Positions 56,766-64,000 of a stretch of 64,000 bases of DNA are shown one piece after another. Numbering within the stretch: the stretch's first letter is position 1; each line of letters opens with the position of its first letter. Where the stretch lies: contig NZ_JAIVKY010000006.1 of NCBI RefSeq assembly GCF_020524325.1, positions 1 through 64,000 on the forward strand. Reading direction: 5' to 3'. The notes below the pieces were generated by a model. The model saw nothing but the letters and a program-made list of their open reading frames with translations, was not told the DNA's origin and made no database searches. This DNA is from Sutcliffiella horikoshii. Its GTDB lineage: Bacteria; Bacillota; Bacilli; Bacillales; Bacillaceae_I. Made by a program: the position numbers and the translations under genes.

Positions 56766-57256
56766 TGTTAACTAGAGGTATGGACCTAATTTTATGAGGT
56801 TTGAAGAGTGGAGTATTCAACCAACAAGAGGGCCAATTATATGGAATAAGAGATTGCATATAATTTTATTTTTTTTGAAGCTAACAGGATTTATCCATTA
56901 AGGAAATGCTGAATAATAATAATTTATTCCATTAAAGGGTGCGATCCTGCAACAAGGATCAGTGCTCGTTTTTATATGGACTAAATATATAAATAGAAGG
57001 AATCCTTATATTATGAAATAATTAGTAATAAATAAAAGAGCAAGATAAAGAACCCATTTGAGAAGGACTCCCCATCCAAAATTAAAACGTTAAAAGATTA
57101 TCTAAATTTTCATAATCAATTATTAGGTGACTTTAATTTATTCTGATAACGGAGTGTAATTGAGGATGACTTTAAAATTTTTGAATTTGTTTGTGTTGAA
57201 AAGCGTATTTTGGATAGCCTATTGATTAAATGATTCAATAGAAAGTGGTGAACGAA
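56766..57256. other. AT-rich interval with a hairpin element
   Basis: No gene is visible. At 56938-56977, GGTGCGATCCTGCAACAAGGATCAGTGCTCG followed by TTTTTA forms a hairpin (GATCCT-GCAACA-AGGATC). A diverged relative, GGCGCGATCTTGGAACAACAATGATCAGCG, lies at about 57882-57911 on the other side of the next gene, so the pair may be short mobile hairpins flanking it. Confidence 0.45.
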
Positions 57257-57853
57257 TTGAAAATAAAATACACATTTTTACTACTATCATTGTTATTGTC
57301 AAGCTCATCTTTCGGAATGAAAGACATTATAGTATATGCCTCCCAAGATACTCAACATAGTCAGTTTGATTTAAGTAACATAACCTATATTAAATCAGAA
57401 ACAGAACGGGATATTGAATTGGAAGAAGCGTTTAGCAAAGTATATAATTTAAAACGCGGTGAACATAATATTAAATATTATTATAATAGAATAGATCTTA
57501 ATAATGATAATAAGCCTGAAACATTTGTTTATTTGTCAGGACCTTATGTTTGTGGAACGGGTGGTTGCAGTGGAGTTATTTTTCAAGAAGTTGATGATGA
57601 ATATAAACTTGTATCAAAGTTCAGTTTAGTAAGAACTCCTATCATTATTCAAGAGAAAATGACAAATGGTTGGAAAAATCTTATTATGTATGTTGCAGGT
57701 GGTGGTATAACACCAAGTTATAAAGAGTTAACGTTCAATGGGGAAACTTATCCATTAAACCCTTCTGTTCAACCAGATGTAAAAAACGGAAAGATAAAAG
57801 GCGTTGGAATAATTAGTGATGATATTACCGAAAAAACTGGGATAAAGTTTTAA
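57257..57853 (+). CDS. Secreted hypothetical protein
   Basis: 198-aa protein of unknown function. TTG 57257 (MKIKYTFLLLSLLL) follows AAAGTGGTG at 6-bp spacing; GTG 57245 is possible but lacks a site. A signal peptide spans about 1-30. The segment DLNNDNKPETFVYLSG resembles EF-hand-like D-x-N-x-D calcium loops in secreted FG-GAP-type proteins, and a CGTGGC segment could be disulfide-bonded. It has low GC and diverged hairpins on both sides, suggesting acquired DNA. Confidence 0.65.
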   Translation: MKIKYTFLLLSLLLSSSSFGMKDIIVYASQDTQHSQFDLSNITYIKSETERDIELEEAFSKVYNLKRGEHNIKYYYNRIDLNNDNKPETFVYLSGPYVCGTGGCSGVIFQEVDDEYKLVSKFSLVRTPIIIQEKMTNGWKNLIMYVAGGGITPSYKELTFNGETYPLNPSVQPDVKNGKIKGVGIISDDITEKTGIKF

Positions 57854-57985
57854 ATGATTTATTTTGTCTATTCATGAAAATGGCGCGATCTTGGAACAAC
57901 AATGATCAGCGTTCACTTTTCATTTTAGGCTCTGCCACTGCAGTATTATTACTTATCGTTAACCTGTTATTAAAACAATCAATAA

Positions 57986-58201
57986 ATCTATACGGTTCTA
58001 TTAGCGACAGAAGAAGGAACTCCAATGTATGAAAATATGGGATTTACATATACAGATTGTGTACATATGTATCTTTGTGACAACTATGTCCCCAGAATGT
58101 TAGATGACATTTTGGAAGTAGAGATTCTTCAGAATCGAATGGAAGATTTATCTCAAGTTGTAAAGTTAGATAAGGATGATTATTTCATTAGTTTTGTCTG
58201 A
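57986..58201 (+). pseudogene. 3' remnant of a GNAT acetyltransferase gene
   Basis: A frame without a start codon encodes TVLLATEEGTPMYENMGF, the typical C-terminal acetyl-CoA-side motif of GNAT N-acetyltransferases, then about 50 more residues ending DDYFISFV and a stop at 58199-58201. The N-terminal two-thirds of the gene are missing. No other gene lies between 57854 and 58353. Confidence 0.65.
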
Positions 58202-58353
58202 GAGTCAGAACCAGTCGCTGTAACCTTATCCATTAATAGCTCAAATGCGGTGTAACTAAATAAAAATGATCGATAGCTTGTACAAAAGGTAGTCAATGAA
58301 ATTATCTTGCGTGTATTGTTCAAACATTACTTTTAACCGTAAACGCCTGAAGA

Positions 58354-58773
58354 TTAGAAATCAGTTTTTATGATGGTTTCTAATGCTTTTTTTAGATCGT
58401 CCTTTTCCTTATCTGTAAAGTTTTGCAGAACCTTATTATTCATGTCACTTGTTGCAGCTTCTACTTTTTCTCTCATTTCGTATGATTTTGGAGTTGCAGT
58501 TACTAAAACATTTCTACGGTTGTTTGGATCTACCGTACGATCTATCAGGTTTGCTTTTTGCATTTTGTCTAATATTCCCGATATAGTAGGGGCTTCCAAA
58601 TACACCATAGCTCCAATTTGTTTAGGGGATAATTGTCCTTCTTTCCATAAACAATTTAATACACCATATTGAGCAGGGGTTACGCCATGTACCTCTAAGA
58701 GCTTGCTAAAATATTTGAACACTTTATTCTGGCTTACACTGAGTAAGAAGTTCATGCAATCTTTTAATTCCAT
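58354..58773 (-). CDS. MarR-family transcriptional regulator
   Basis: 139-aa winged-helix regulator. Start at 58773 (MELKDCMNFLLSVSQ) has GGAGGAG upstream; a longer in-frame start (58794) is rejected. The DNA-binding part is LSPKQIGAMVYLEAPTISGI with wing DRTVDPNNRRNVLV (about 50-95). Cys6 near the N-terminus could make it thiol-sensing, as in OhrR/SarZ relatives, but this is speculative. Divergent from the quinone oxidoreductase at 58876, its likely target. Confidence 0.88.
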   Translation of the reverse strand: MELKDCMNFLLSVSQNKVFKYFSKLLEVHGVTPAQYGVLNCLWKEGQLSPKQIGAMVYLEAPTISGILDKMQKANLIDRTVDPNNRRNVLVTATPKSYEMREKVEAATSDMNNKVLQNFTDKEKDDLKKALETIIKTDF

Positions 58774-58875
58774 ATAATCTCCTCCATTTGACAATTACTA
58801 TAATAGCATGTTAGTTTTTGTTTTAAAATACTTTTGGTGCAAAAATATTTTGTGGCAAAGTAAAGGGAGTGGATA

Positions 58876-59865
58876 GTGGTGGATAATTTCAAGGCTATTG
58901 TAGTAAAAGAGAACGAAGAACAAGTAAATTATGGTGTAGAGAATGTTAATCTTAACAGTCTTTCTGACGGTGAGGTTTTGATCAAAGTCGAATATTCTTC
59001 GATCAATTACAAGGATATGCTTGCTGTACAAAAAAATGGAGGCGTTATAAGAAATTATCCAATGATTCCTGGCATTGATTTAAGTGGTACGATTGTTCAA
59101 ACATCCGATAACCGTTACACAGAAGGACAGAAAGTTGTCGTTACAGGTTTTCAAATGGGAATGAGTCATACTGGAGGGTTTGCAGAGTATGCTAGAGTAC
59201 CTGCTGATTGGATTGTTCCTTTAGCAGACAACTTAACACTAAGAGATGCGATGGTTTTTGGTACAGCAGGTTTTACAGCAGCTCTCTCCATCATGGCTCT
59301 AGAAAAGAACGGTATGGATATAAATAATAATCCAAGAATTTTAGTCACGGGTTCAACTGGCGGAGTCGGAAGCATTGCACTCCAAATCCTTTCGAAAATT
59401 GGCTACAAGAATATCAGTGCATTGGTTCGAAAAGAACACCAAGAAGAGGTAGCAAAATCTTTAGGCGCTACAGATGTCATTTTTGCAAGTGAGTTAGGAG
59501 AGCAAAAAAAGCCACTTGATAAACAAAAGTATGATTTTGTGTTGGATACAGTCGGAGGAGAGGTAGCTTCTAGATTGCTTCCGCATATTGCTTATGGCGG
59601 AAGCATGAGTATGTGCGGAAACGCTGGTGGTATTAAACTAACTTCAACCGTGTTGCCGTTTATCCTAAGAGGTATTAACCTTCTAGGAATTGATTCAGTA
59701 AATGTGCCTATTCACAAACGAGGTTATATTTGGGAGAAAATAGCGAAAGAATGGAACATCTCAAAAACATCTTTAGTGAATGAAATTACACTAAATGACT
59801 TACCTGATACCATTGAAGCGGTTAAAAATGGTCAGCATTTAGGAAGGACTATTATAAAGATTTAA
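58876..59865 (+). CDS. YhdH/YhfP-family quinone oxidoreductase
   Basis: 329-aa NADPH-dependent medium-chain reductase without zinc, of the YhdH/AcuI (acryloyl-CoA reductase-like) family. GTG 58876 (or 58879) follows AAAGGGAG. Motifs: SSINYKDMLA, PGIDLSGTI, and nucleotide site TGSTGGVGSIA (about 155-165). Likely reduces reactive electrophiles or quinones, which would suit control by the divergent MarR regulator. Confidence 0.88.
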   Translation: MVDNFKAIVVKENEEQVNYGVENVNLNSLSDGEVLIKVEYSSINYKDMLAVQKNGGVIRNYPMIPGIDLSGTIVQTSDNRYTEGQKVVVTGFQMGMSHTGGFAEYARVPADWIVPLADNLTLRDAMVFGTAGFTAALSIMALEKNGMDINNNPRILVTGSTGGVGSIALQILSKIGYKNISALVRKEHQEEVAKSLGATDVIFASELGEQKKPLDKQKYDFVLDTVGGEVASRLLPHIAYGGSMSMCGNAGGIKLTSTVLPFILRGINLLGIDSVNVPIHKRGYIWEKIAKEWNISKTSLVNEITLNDLPDTIEAVKNGQHLGRTIIKI

Positions 59866-59962
59866 GGTAGAAAGTAATGTGTACGGTTCTCGCTCTACTT
59901 TTTTTATCTTTACGATATTTTCATTAGTATAAATAAAAGTTATTTACATTGGAGAGGTTTGC

Positions 59963-59996
59963 ATGGAAAAGCCCCTTTTGATGGGGCTTTTTCTAA
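59963..59996. terminator. Terminator between the oxidoreductase and lipoprotein genes
   Basis: AAAAGCCCC-TTTTGAT-GGGGCTTTTT hairpin with A- and T-runs on both sides, between convergent genes. Confidence 0.85.
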
Positions 59997-59998
59997 AA

Positions 59999-60280
59999 TT
60001 ATCTTCCGCGTCGCTCTTCGGACGGCTCTTCGTCCAAGTCCGGCTCTTCTTCATCCATGTTATACGGAGTATCACGCTCACCAGGTTCTTTCACATCTCT
60101 TGGGTCTGTATCTATATCAAGACCTCTGTTCAAATCACGATCAAGATCACGGTCATAGCGGACAGGGCGGTAGTTTACATCCTCCGGTCCATTATCAGGC
60201 TCGTTATTCCCCATATTACATGCAGTAAGTACACTTAATGAGAAAAGAACAGACGCAAGTAAAAGCATTGATTTCTTCAT
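59999..60280 (-). CDS. Small acidic lipoprotein
   Basis: 93-aa predicted lipoprotein. ATG at 60280 (MKKSMLLLASVL) follows AAGGAG. The lipobox LTAC places Cys21 as the lipidated residue. The mature part is rich in Asp, Glu, Arg and Pro (DRDLDRDLNRGLDID, EEEPDLDEEP) and probably disordered. It resembles small sporulation or germination lipoproteins of Bacillaceae in size only; no family recognised. Confidence 0.75.
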   Translation of the reverse strand: MKKSMLLLASVLFSLSVLTACNMGNNEPDNGPEDVNYRPVRYDRDLDRDLNRGLDIDTDPRDVKEPGERDTPYNMDEEEPDLDEEPSEERRGR

Positions 60281-60354
60281 TATTATGAAAACTCCTTGTT
60301 GTTTGAAAGTGAAATCAATTTTATTATTTGCTATGCGGAAATTTTTACTCTCCT

Positions 60355-60388
60355 TGCAAAAAAACACTCCTTGTTACCTAAGGAGTGT
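60355..60388 (-). terminator. Orphan leftward terminator-like hairpin
   Basis: On the reverse strand ACACTCCTTAGGTAACAAGGAGTGT is followed by TTTTTTT. It lies about 75 bp upstream of the lipoprotein start, with no leftward gene before it, so it is either a leader attenuator or protection against antisense reading of the next gene. Confidence 0.7.
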
Positions 60389-60456
60389 AATTCAACATAC
60401 ATTTGATAAAATATGGATAGTTAATAATATTATCTGAAGAGAAGGGGCATGTACTT

Positions 60457-60750
60457 ATGAGAACTACAAAATCCTTGCGAACTTGTGACAAAGGGCACCA
60501 ATATTATAAAAGTAGTGATTGTCCAATATGTCCAATTTGTGAAGAGGGCCGTAGAACCGACAGTGGCTTTCTTTCACTACTTGGAGCACCAGCAAGACGG
60601 GCTTTAGAAAACAAGGACATTATGACTTTAGAGCAACTAGCTAAATATACGGAGCAAGAGATATTGCAATTACACGGTATGGGACCAGCTTCTTTACCTA
60701 AACTAAGGGCTGCATTAAGGGAAGAGGGCTTTTCATTTAAAACTAATTGA
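60457..60750 (+). CDS. Zinc-finger plus RNA polymerase alpha-CTD-like protein
   Basis: 97-aa protein. The N-terminus has a probable zinc-binding cluster (Cys10, His14, Cys22, Cys25, Cys28 in CDKGHQYYKSSDCPICPIC). Residues about 43-95 (GAPARRALENKDIMTLEQLA, LHGMGPASLPKLRAAL) read like the helix-hairpin-helix fold of the RNA polymerase alpha C-terminal domain. ATG 60457 follows GAAGGGG. Small orphan alpha-CTD-like proteins are annotated in Bacillus; their role is not known. Confidence 0.8.
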   Translation: MRTTKSLRTCDKGHQYYKSSDCPICPICEEGRRTDSGFLSLLGAPARRALENKDIMTLEQLAKYTEQEILQLHGMGPASLPKLRAALREEGFSFKTN

Positions 60751-60826
60751 GGTGAAGTAGTGGAGGTTAAAGGATTAAATCATTTCTTATTTTCTGTATC
60801 TTAACATTAAGGGTTATTTATGATTA

Positions 60827-61360
60827 TTGATTTTTATATTTTTCCTATTCTTGGGGATATTATTCTTGTTGGGTGGAATAGGAGGAAGTGAAAATGATAT
60901 ACAAGAGTATTCGAAGGCAATGTCGTTAGTCATGATGATTCTTCCCTGGTTTCTGGTGCCTATGTTAGGCAAGCATGCTTTCAAACGATACTTCCCATCT
61001 GGTATTTTTATTTCTTTTGTGGTACTGCTTGTTAATTTTATCGCCAAAAAGCGTAGATGGTGGCGGTGGTATGAAGCCTTTTCTCCTAAGGTGACTTGGG
61101 TAATTCCATTTACGTGGGGACCGTTTTTAGTCGGTTCTATGTGGATATTAAAATGGACATATGGTGATTTTTTCCGCTATATGCTGTTGAATGTAATGGT
61201 GGATGGAATGTTTACTTATGGTTTGGGGTATTACCTACAAAAATTACACATATTCTCTTTAGTCAAAATGAAAAAAATTCAATTAATGTATATGTTTATG
61301 GTTGATGCCTTGCTTTTATATGCTTTTACATTTTTAAAAGAAAAAATACTAGTGAAATAA
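60827..61360 (+). CDS. Multi-pass membrane protein, probably CBO0543 family
   Basis: 177-aa protein with about five hydrophobic helices (MIFIFFLFLGILFLL..., LVMMILPWFLVPML, WVIPFTWGPFLVGSMWI, and the C-terminal YMFMVDALLLYAFTFL). Start uncertain: TTG 60827 lacks a well-placed ribosome-binding site (AAGGG is 13 bp away), and ATG 60820 is out of frame, so the 5' end may be altered. Family assignment is from general resemblance. Confidence 0.55.
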   Translation: MIFIFFLFLGILFLLGGIGGSENDIQEYSKAMSLVMMILPWFLVPMLGKHAFKRYFPSGIFISFVVLLVNFIAKKRRWWRWYEAFSPKVTWVIPFTWGPFLVGSMWILKWTYGDFFRYMLLNVMVDGMFTYGLGYYLQKLHIFSLVKMKKIQLMYMFMVDALLLYAFTFLKEKILVK

Positions 61361-61361
61361 A

Positions 61362-61398
61362 TTGGTCAACCAGATATATTCTTATCAGGTTGACCTTA
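61362..61398 (+). terminator. Terminator-like hairpin after the membrane protein gene
   Basis: GGTCAACC/GGTTGACC perfect 8-bp stem with a 14-nt loop; the T-tract is weak (TTATC). Confidence 0.5.
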
Positions 61399-61528
61399 TC
61401 GTCGAACATTCAGTTATTGTAAGCATAGAACTGAAACATTTGTTTTCTGATTCTACTAAAAATTTAAGTTACTACATTGTAATTTGCCGTTTATTTTGTG
61501 TTTGTAATGAACTGTCTTATTACTAATG

Positions 61529-61636
61529 TTCATGGCTGGATTAGAAACAGATCTAAATCAATTAAAGAAAAATTGGAAGCAAGCATTCGCCGTAGCTATC
61601 GGAGGAATTATCCTTCCCAGCAATTTTTGTAAATAA
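61529..61636 (+). pseudogene. Fragment of a cation:proton antiporter gene
   Basis: The frame reads FMAGLETDLNQLKKNWKQ and AFAVAIGGIILP, a well-conserved stretch of Na+/H+ (KefB-type) antiporters, then NFCK and a stop. Nothing before or after it is antiporter-like, so only about 35 codons of the gene remain. The rest of 61399-61700 holds no gene. Confidence 0.65.
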
Positions 61637-61700
61637 TAAAATTAAGATAAGAATTAAGATAAATTCCAACTATAATGCCCCTTTACATATAAAATATATC

Positions 61701-62015
61701 TTATGAAACAAGTTTTAATCCCACGGCAGCACTTAGAACCATGGCTATAAAAATTAATCTTTTCCAATCCTTGGATTCCCCATATAAAAACATTCCTAAT
61801 AACGCACCACCAGAAGCACCAATACCTGTCCAAATTGCATAAGCTGTACCCATAGGTAGGGTCTCCATTGCGTAAGCTAGGAATATGAAACTTGCGCCAA
61901 AACCAAGAACTAATAAAGCAATGGATTTCCAATTTCGATCATTATGAAGTTTATTGATCATTGCAACACCAAACATTTCAAATAAGCCTGCTAAGATTAA
62001 AGAAATCCAAGCCAT
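61701..62015 (-). CDS. gdnD: Guanidinium exporter SMR subunit GdnD (YkkD-like)
   Basis: 104-aa small multidrug resistance protein with four membrane helices. The essential Glu13 lies in helix 1 (LAGLFEMFGVAMI), and GTAYAIWTGIGASGG is the family signature. Its ATG overlaps the stop of the upstream gdnC by one base. The guanidine-I riboswitch ahead of the operon indicates guanidinium export as the main role. Confidence 0.9.
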   Translation of the reverse strand: MAWISLILAGLFEMFGVAMINKLHNDRNWKSIALLVLGFGASFIFLAYAMETLPMGTAYAIWTGIGASGGALLGMFLYGESKDWKRLIFIAMVLSAAVGLKLVS

Positions 62016-62356
62016 TAGAATTCACCGCCTTCTTTAACTTTATCTGTTGTAACTAACTTCAATCCAATTACTCCTACTAATAAAAATAAAATCAAGAGTG
62101 CTTTATCAACTTTAAATGGTTCTCCAAAGAATAGGATTTCAGAAAAGACAGTTCCTGCTGTACCTAGACCAACAAAAACTGCATAGACAGTTCCTACAGG
62201 AAGTTTTCGTCCGGCCATAATCATTAAGTAGAAGCTAATGAAGATAGCAATAACAGTTCCAGTCCAAGTCCAAAAGTCCTCAGCGTGTTTCAATCCAATT
62301 ACCCAAAAAACCTCAAAAAAAGCAGCGACAAATACTTTCATCCAGTCTTTATTCAT
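62015..62356 (-). CDS. gdnC: Guanidinium exporter SMR subunit GdnC (YkkC-like)
   Basis: 113-aa small multidrug resistance protein, first gene of the pair. Four membrane helices, Glu15 in [17 protein letters not shown], and [15 protein letters not shown] in helix 3. Heterodimer partner of GdnD. ATG at 62356, preceded by TTGGAGGTGTC. Expression is set by the riboswitch at 62393-62514. Confidence 0.92.
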   Translation of the reverse strand: MNKDWMKVFVAAFFEVFWVIGLKHAEDFWTWTGTVIAIFISFYLMIMAGRKLPVGTVYAVFVGLGTAGTVFSEILFFGEPFKVDKALLILFLLVGVIGLKLVTTDKVKEGGEF

Positions 62357-62392
62357 CTAAAGACACCTCCAAGTTTATTAATACCCAAAATA

Positions 62393-62514
62393 CAAAAAAG
62401 CCTGGGAGATAACTGTAAAACAGTTTCTCCCAGGCTTTTATCCTTCCGTGACACAGCAGAGCTGTGAGTTTTCTCTCGGACCAGACCAACAACTTGTTGC
62501 GGAACCCTAGAAAA
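62393..62514 (-). ncRNA. Guanidine-I (ykkC) riboswitch with terminator
   Basis: On the reverse strand the leader contains the conserved blocks CTAGGGTTCCG, TGGTCCGAGAGAAAAC, CACGG and GGATAAAAGCCTGGGAGA of the ykkC aptamer. The last block is also one arm of the terminator GCCTGGGAGA...TCTCCCAGGC followed by TTTTTTGTA, so guanidine binding would prevent termination (ON switch). It is directly upstream of gdnCD. Confidence 0.95.
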
Positions 62515-62539
62515 CATTTTACTTATGCAATTACTTTAC

Positions 62540-62567
62540 ATTATATACACATTTCACATTTATTCAA
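62540..62567 (-). promoter_or_regulatory. Promoter of gdnCD
   Basis: Reverse strand: TTGAAT (62567-62562), 16-bp spacer, TATAAT (62545-62540), about 25 bp before the conserved part of the riboswitch. Confidence 0.6.
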
Positions 62568-62665
62568 GATTAAAGTTTTGGAAACAGCATTGTACTTGTG
62601 TATATGGACCCGTATCGGCGTTTATTTGCATTACAAGGTAAAGAACCATCGTATGAATATCTCGA

Positions 62666-64000
62666 TTAATAATCATTTGTTCTTTTTTTTCTCAAAGGCG
62701 TCATAATAGGAAAGTCGGTGTCTATTTGATCAAGTGCCCATAAAAATTGATGCCATTTTTTGATATCTCCAATCACTTTAACTGAAGAAGGAGAAGGACG
62801 GTTGTTGGTGGTGGCTATCTCATATAAGGATTCTTTACTCATGATGACTGTAACTTGATCCTCTTTTAATTCATCAGATAAATAACGAAAGATTCCACGC
62901 TTGACCTCCGTTAAGGCTTTTTCTTCCCGATCCGGAATAATAAAGTTCAATTTGAAGTCATACTCCCCAGCAATCAATCCGTTGATACGGATACTCAACA
63001 TGTTCAACACTTGTTCGAATGTCATTATATCTAATACCTCTGTTGTAATAGTAGAACGCTGTATTGGAATAATTCCGTAACGAAGTTCTTGAGCCCCCAT
63101 CAGATATTCATTACGCCATGGCCCGGATTCTGCGATGTAGCCAAGCTGCTCAAGAGCATCCGCACAAAGGTATTTTGCTTTCCTATTGGAAGGATTTGCG
63201 AAGATGACGTGCTTGGTGACTTCAGCTACCCATTGGTAATCACCTTCTCTAAAGCATTCTTTGGCTTTTTTGATGACTTCATCCTCTCCTCCCATATAAT
63301 CCACATATTTTTTGGAGGACTCTTCCGGGAGCAGTTTGTTTAAATCGACAGGGTTTCCGTTATACCATCCCATATATTTTTGGTATACTGCTTTAGAATT
63401 ATGGTTGACAGTTCCATAAAATGAACCGTTAAACCATTCGTCTTTTAAACTGTCAGGAAAGGTTACCATTCTTCCTACTTGATCGATCGTGAAGCCTTGA
63501 TTTATCAACCTTAGTGTCTGATCATTGATATATTGGTACATGTCTCGCTGTTTTTCCATATATTCGATGCAGTATTCTCTACCATGCCTTGGCCAATTAT
63601 GCACTTCAAATACAGAAGTTAATTGTTCCCCAAATAACTCAATGGCCTGTTGGATGTATTTGGCCCAGGCGACTGGGTCCCTTACTTCAGCTCCACGTAA
63701 TGTATAGATGTTATGAAGCGAAGCTGTACAGTTCTCTGCAATACAAAGGCTTTTTTCTTCAGGGATAAACATGTTCATTTCAGCTGGAGCTTCTGTATCC
63801 GGGGTGATTTGGAATTGCATTCTTACACCATCAATAACTTTCTCGACATAGGATTCATCCTTGGAAGGTGAAATTTCTTCAGCAGAATTGATTAAAGTCA
63901 CCACACCAGTGGATACATACTTTCCAATACCGCTGTCTACTTGACCTTTTTCTCCGCGAGGCAGCACCTCACCATACATGTAAAATCCTCGCCTTGACAT
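62666..64000 (-). CDS. Alkyl/aryl-sulfatase (SdsA1-like), 5' part outside the window
   Basis: 444 codons of a larger gene that continues past the right edge; the metal-binding HxHxDH domain lies beyond. The visible part shows FIPEEKSLCIAEN, SLHNIYTLRGAEVRDP and VHNWPRHG, typical of the class III (metallo-beta-lactamase) alkylsulfatases, then the dimerisation domain (GWYNGNPVDLNKLLPEES, DALEQLGYIAESGPWRNEYL) and the C-terminal SCP2-like domain (about 315-444). Such enzymes release sulfate from alkyl sulfates like SDS. The methionine at the window edge is internal, not a start. Confidence 0.88.
   Translation of the reverse strand: MSRRGFYMYGEVLPRGEKGQVDSGIGKYVSTGVVTLINSAEEISPSKDESYVEKVIDGVRMQFQITPDTEAPAEMNMFIPEEKSLCIAENCTASLHNIYTLRGAEVRDPVAWAKYIQQAIELFGEQLTSVFEVHNWPRHGREYCIEYMEKQRDMYQYINDQTLRLINQGFTIDQVGRMVTFPDSLKDEWFNGSFYGTVNHNSKAVYQKYMGWYNGNPVDLNKLLPEESSKKYVDYMGGEDEVIKKAKECFREGDYQWVAEVTKHVIFANPSNRKAKYLCADALEQLGYIAESGPWRNEYLMGAQELRYGIIPIQRSTITTEVLDIMTFEQVLNMLSIRINGLIAGEYDFKLNFIIPDREEKALTEVKRGIFRYLSDELKEDQVTVIMSKESLYEIATTNNRPSPSSVKVIGDIKKWHQFLWALDQIDTDFPIMTPLRKKRTNDY

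Noticed and set aside
57875-58030. 51-codon frame with one hydrophobic segment overlapping the second hairpin element
   Set aside because: No ribosome-binding site, runs through the hairpin and out of frame across the GNAT remnant; probably chance.
59959-60238. Two forward frames opposite the lipoprotein gene
   Set aside because: Antisense to a gene with clear signal peptide, lipobox and ribosome-binding site.

Overview
The window is chromosomal DNA of a low-GC, endospore-forming Bacillaceae bacterium (Bacillus sensu lato). Sporulation genes (spoIIIE, spoVS, cotE, spoVK, sirA, ricA), TTG/GTG starts behind strong AGGAGG sites and a gene order close to the B. subtilis ymfA-to-yneF segment all point this way. 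I cannot name the species.

Layout. 1-14,900: rnjB, tepA, ylzJ, spoIIIE, the GntR regulator ymfC, the ymfF-ymfH-ymfI genes linked to EF-P 5-aminopentanol modification, ymfJ, ymfK, ymfM, pgsA and cinA. 15,300-29,990: SOS-controlled recA, rny, ymdB, spoVS, an M19 dipeptidase, korAB, tdh-kbl, miaB, ricA and cotE. 30,100-37,200: mutSL, miaA, hfq, spoVK. 37,250-40,640: an insertion relative to B. subtilis with a CrtI-type desaturase, a CrtQ-like glycosyltransferase and a TRIC-family channel. 40,800-45,600: hflX, ynbB, glnRA. 45,700-48,000: an accessory patch (coiled-coil protein, phage-type holin, broken nucleoside hydrolase, DUF421 protein). 48,000-52,740: lexA facing yneB-ynzC, then tkt, sirA, yneF. 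53,100-64,000: accessory DNA with a BmrCD-like ABC pair, a MarR/oxidoreductase pair, a lipoprotein, an alpha-CTD-like protein, gene remnants, a guanidine-I riboswitch with gdnCD, and the 3' part of an alkylsulfatase gene.

The most striking non-coding signal is a family of about 127-bp imperfect hairpins in intergenic gaps (142-268, 5816-5942, 6031-6141, 18360-18486, 23752-23946, 28641-29213). Paired arms differ between copies but stay complementary, so structure rather than sequence is conserved. Copies also occur as larger composites, and one copy is split by another that is bounded by 11-bp inverted repeats.

Regulation readable in the sequence: LexA boxes at recA and lexA/yneB, two GlnR sites at glnRA, cre-like sites near korA and tdh, Spo0A boxes upstream of sirA and ymfC, a sporulation-sigma -10 upstream of cotE, a TetR-style palindrome between the divergent carotenoid-type genes, and the guanidine-I riboswitch. 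Decayed genes not evident as ordinary reading frames: a frameshifted cysteine-rich secreted peptide (52802-53012), a nucleoside hydrolase broken by a 4-bp duplication (46465-47311), and fragments of a GNAT acetyltransferase and a cation antiporter.
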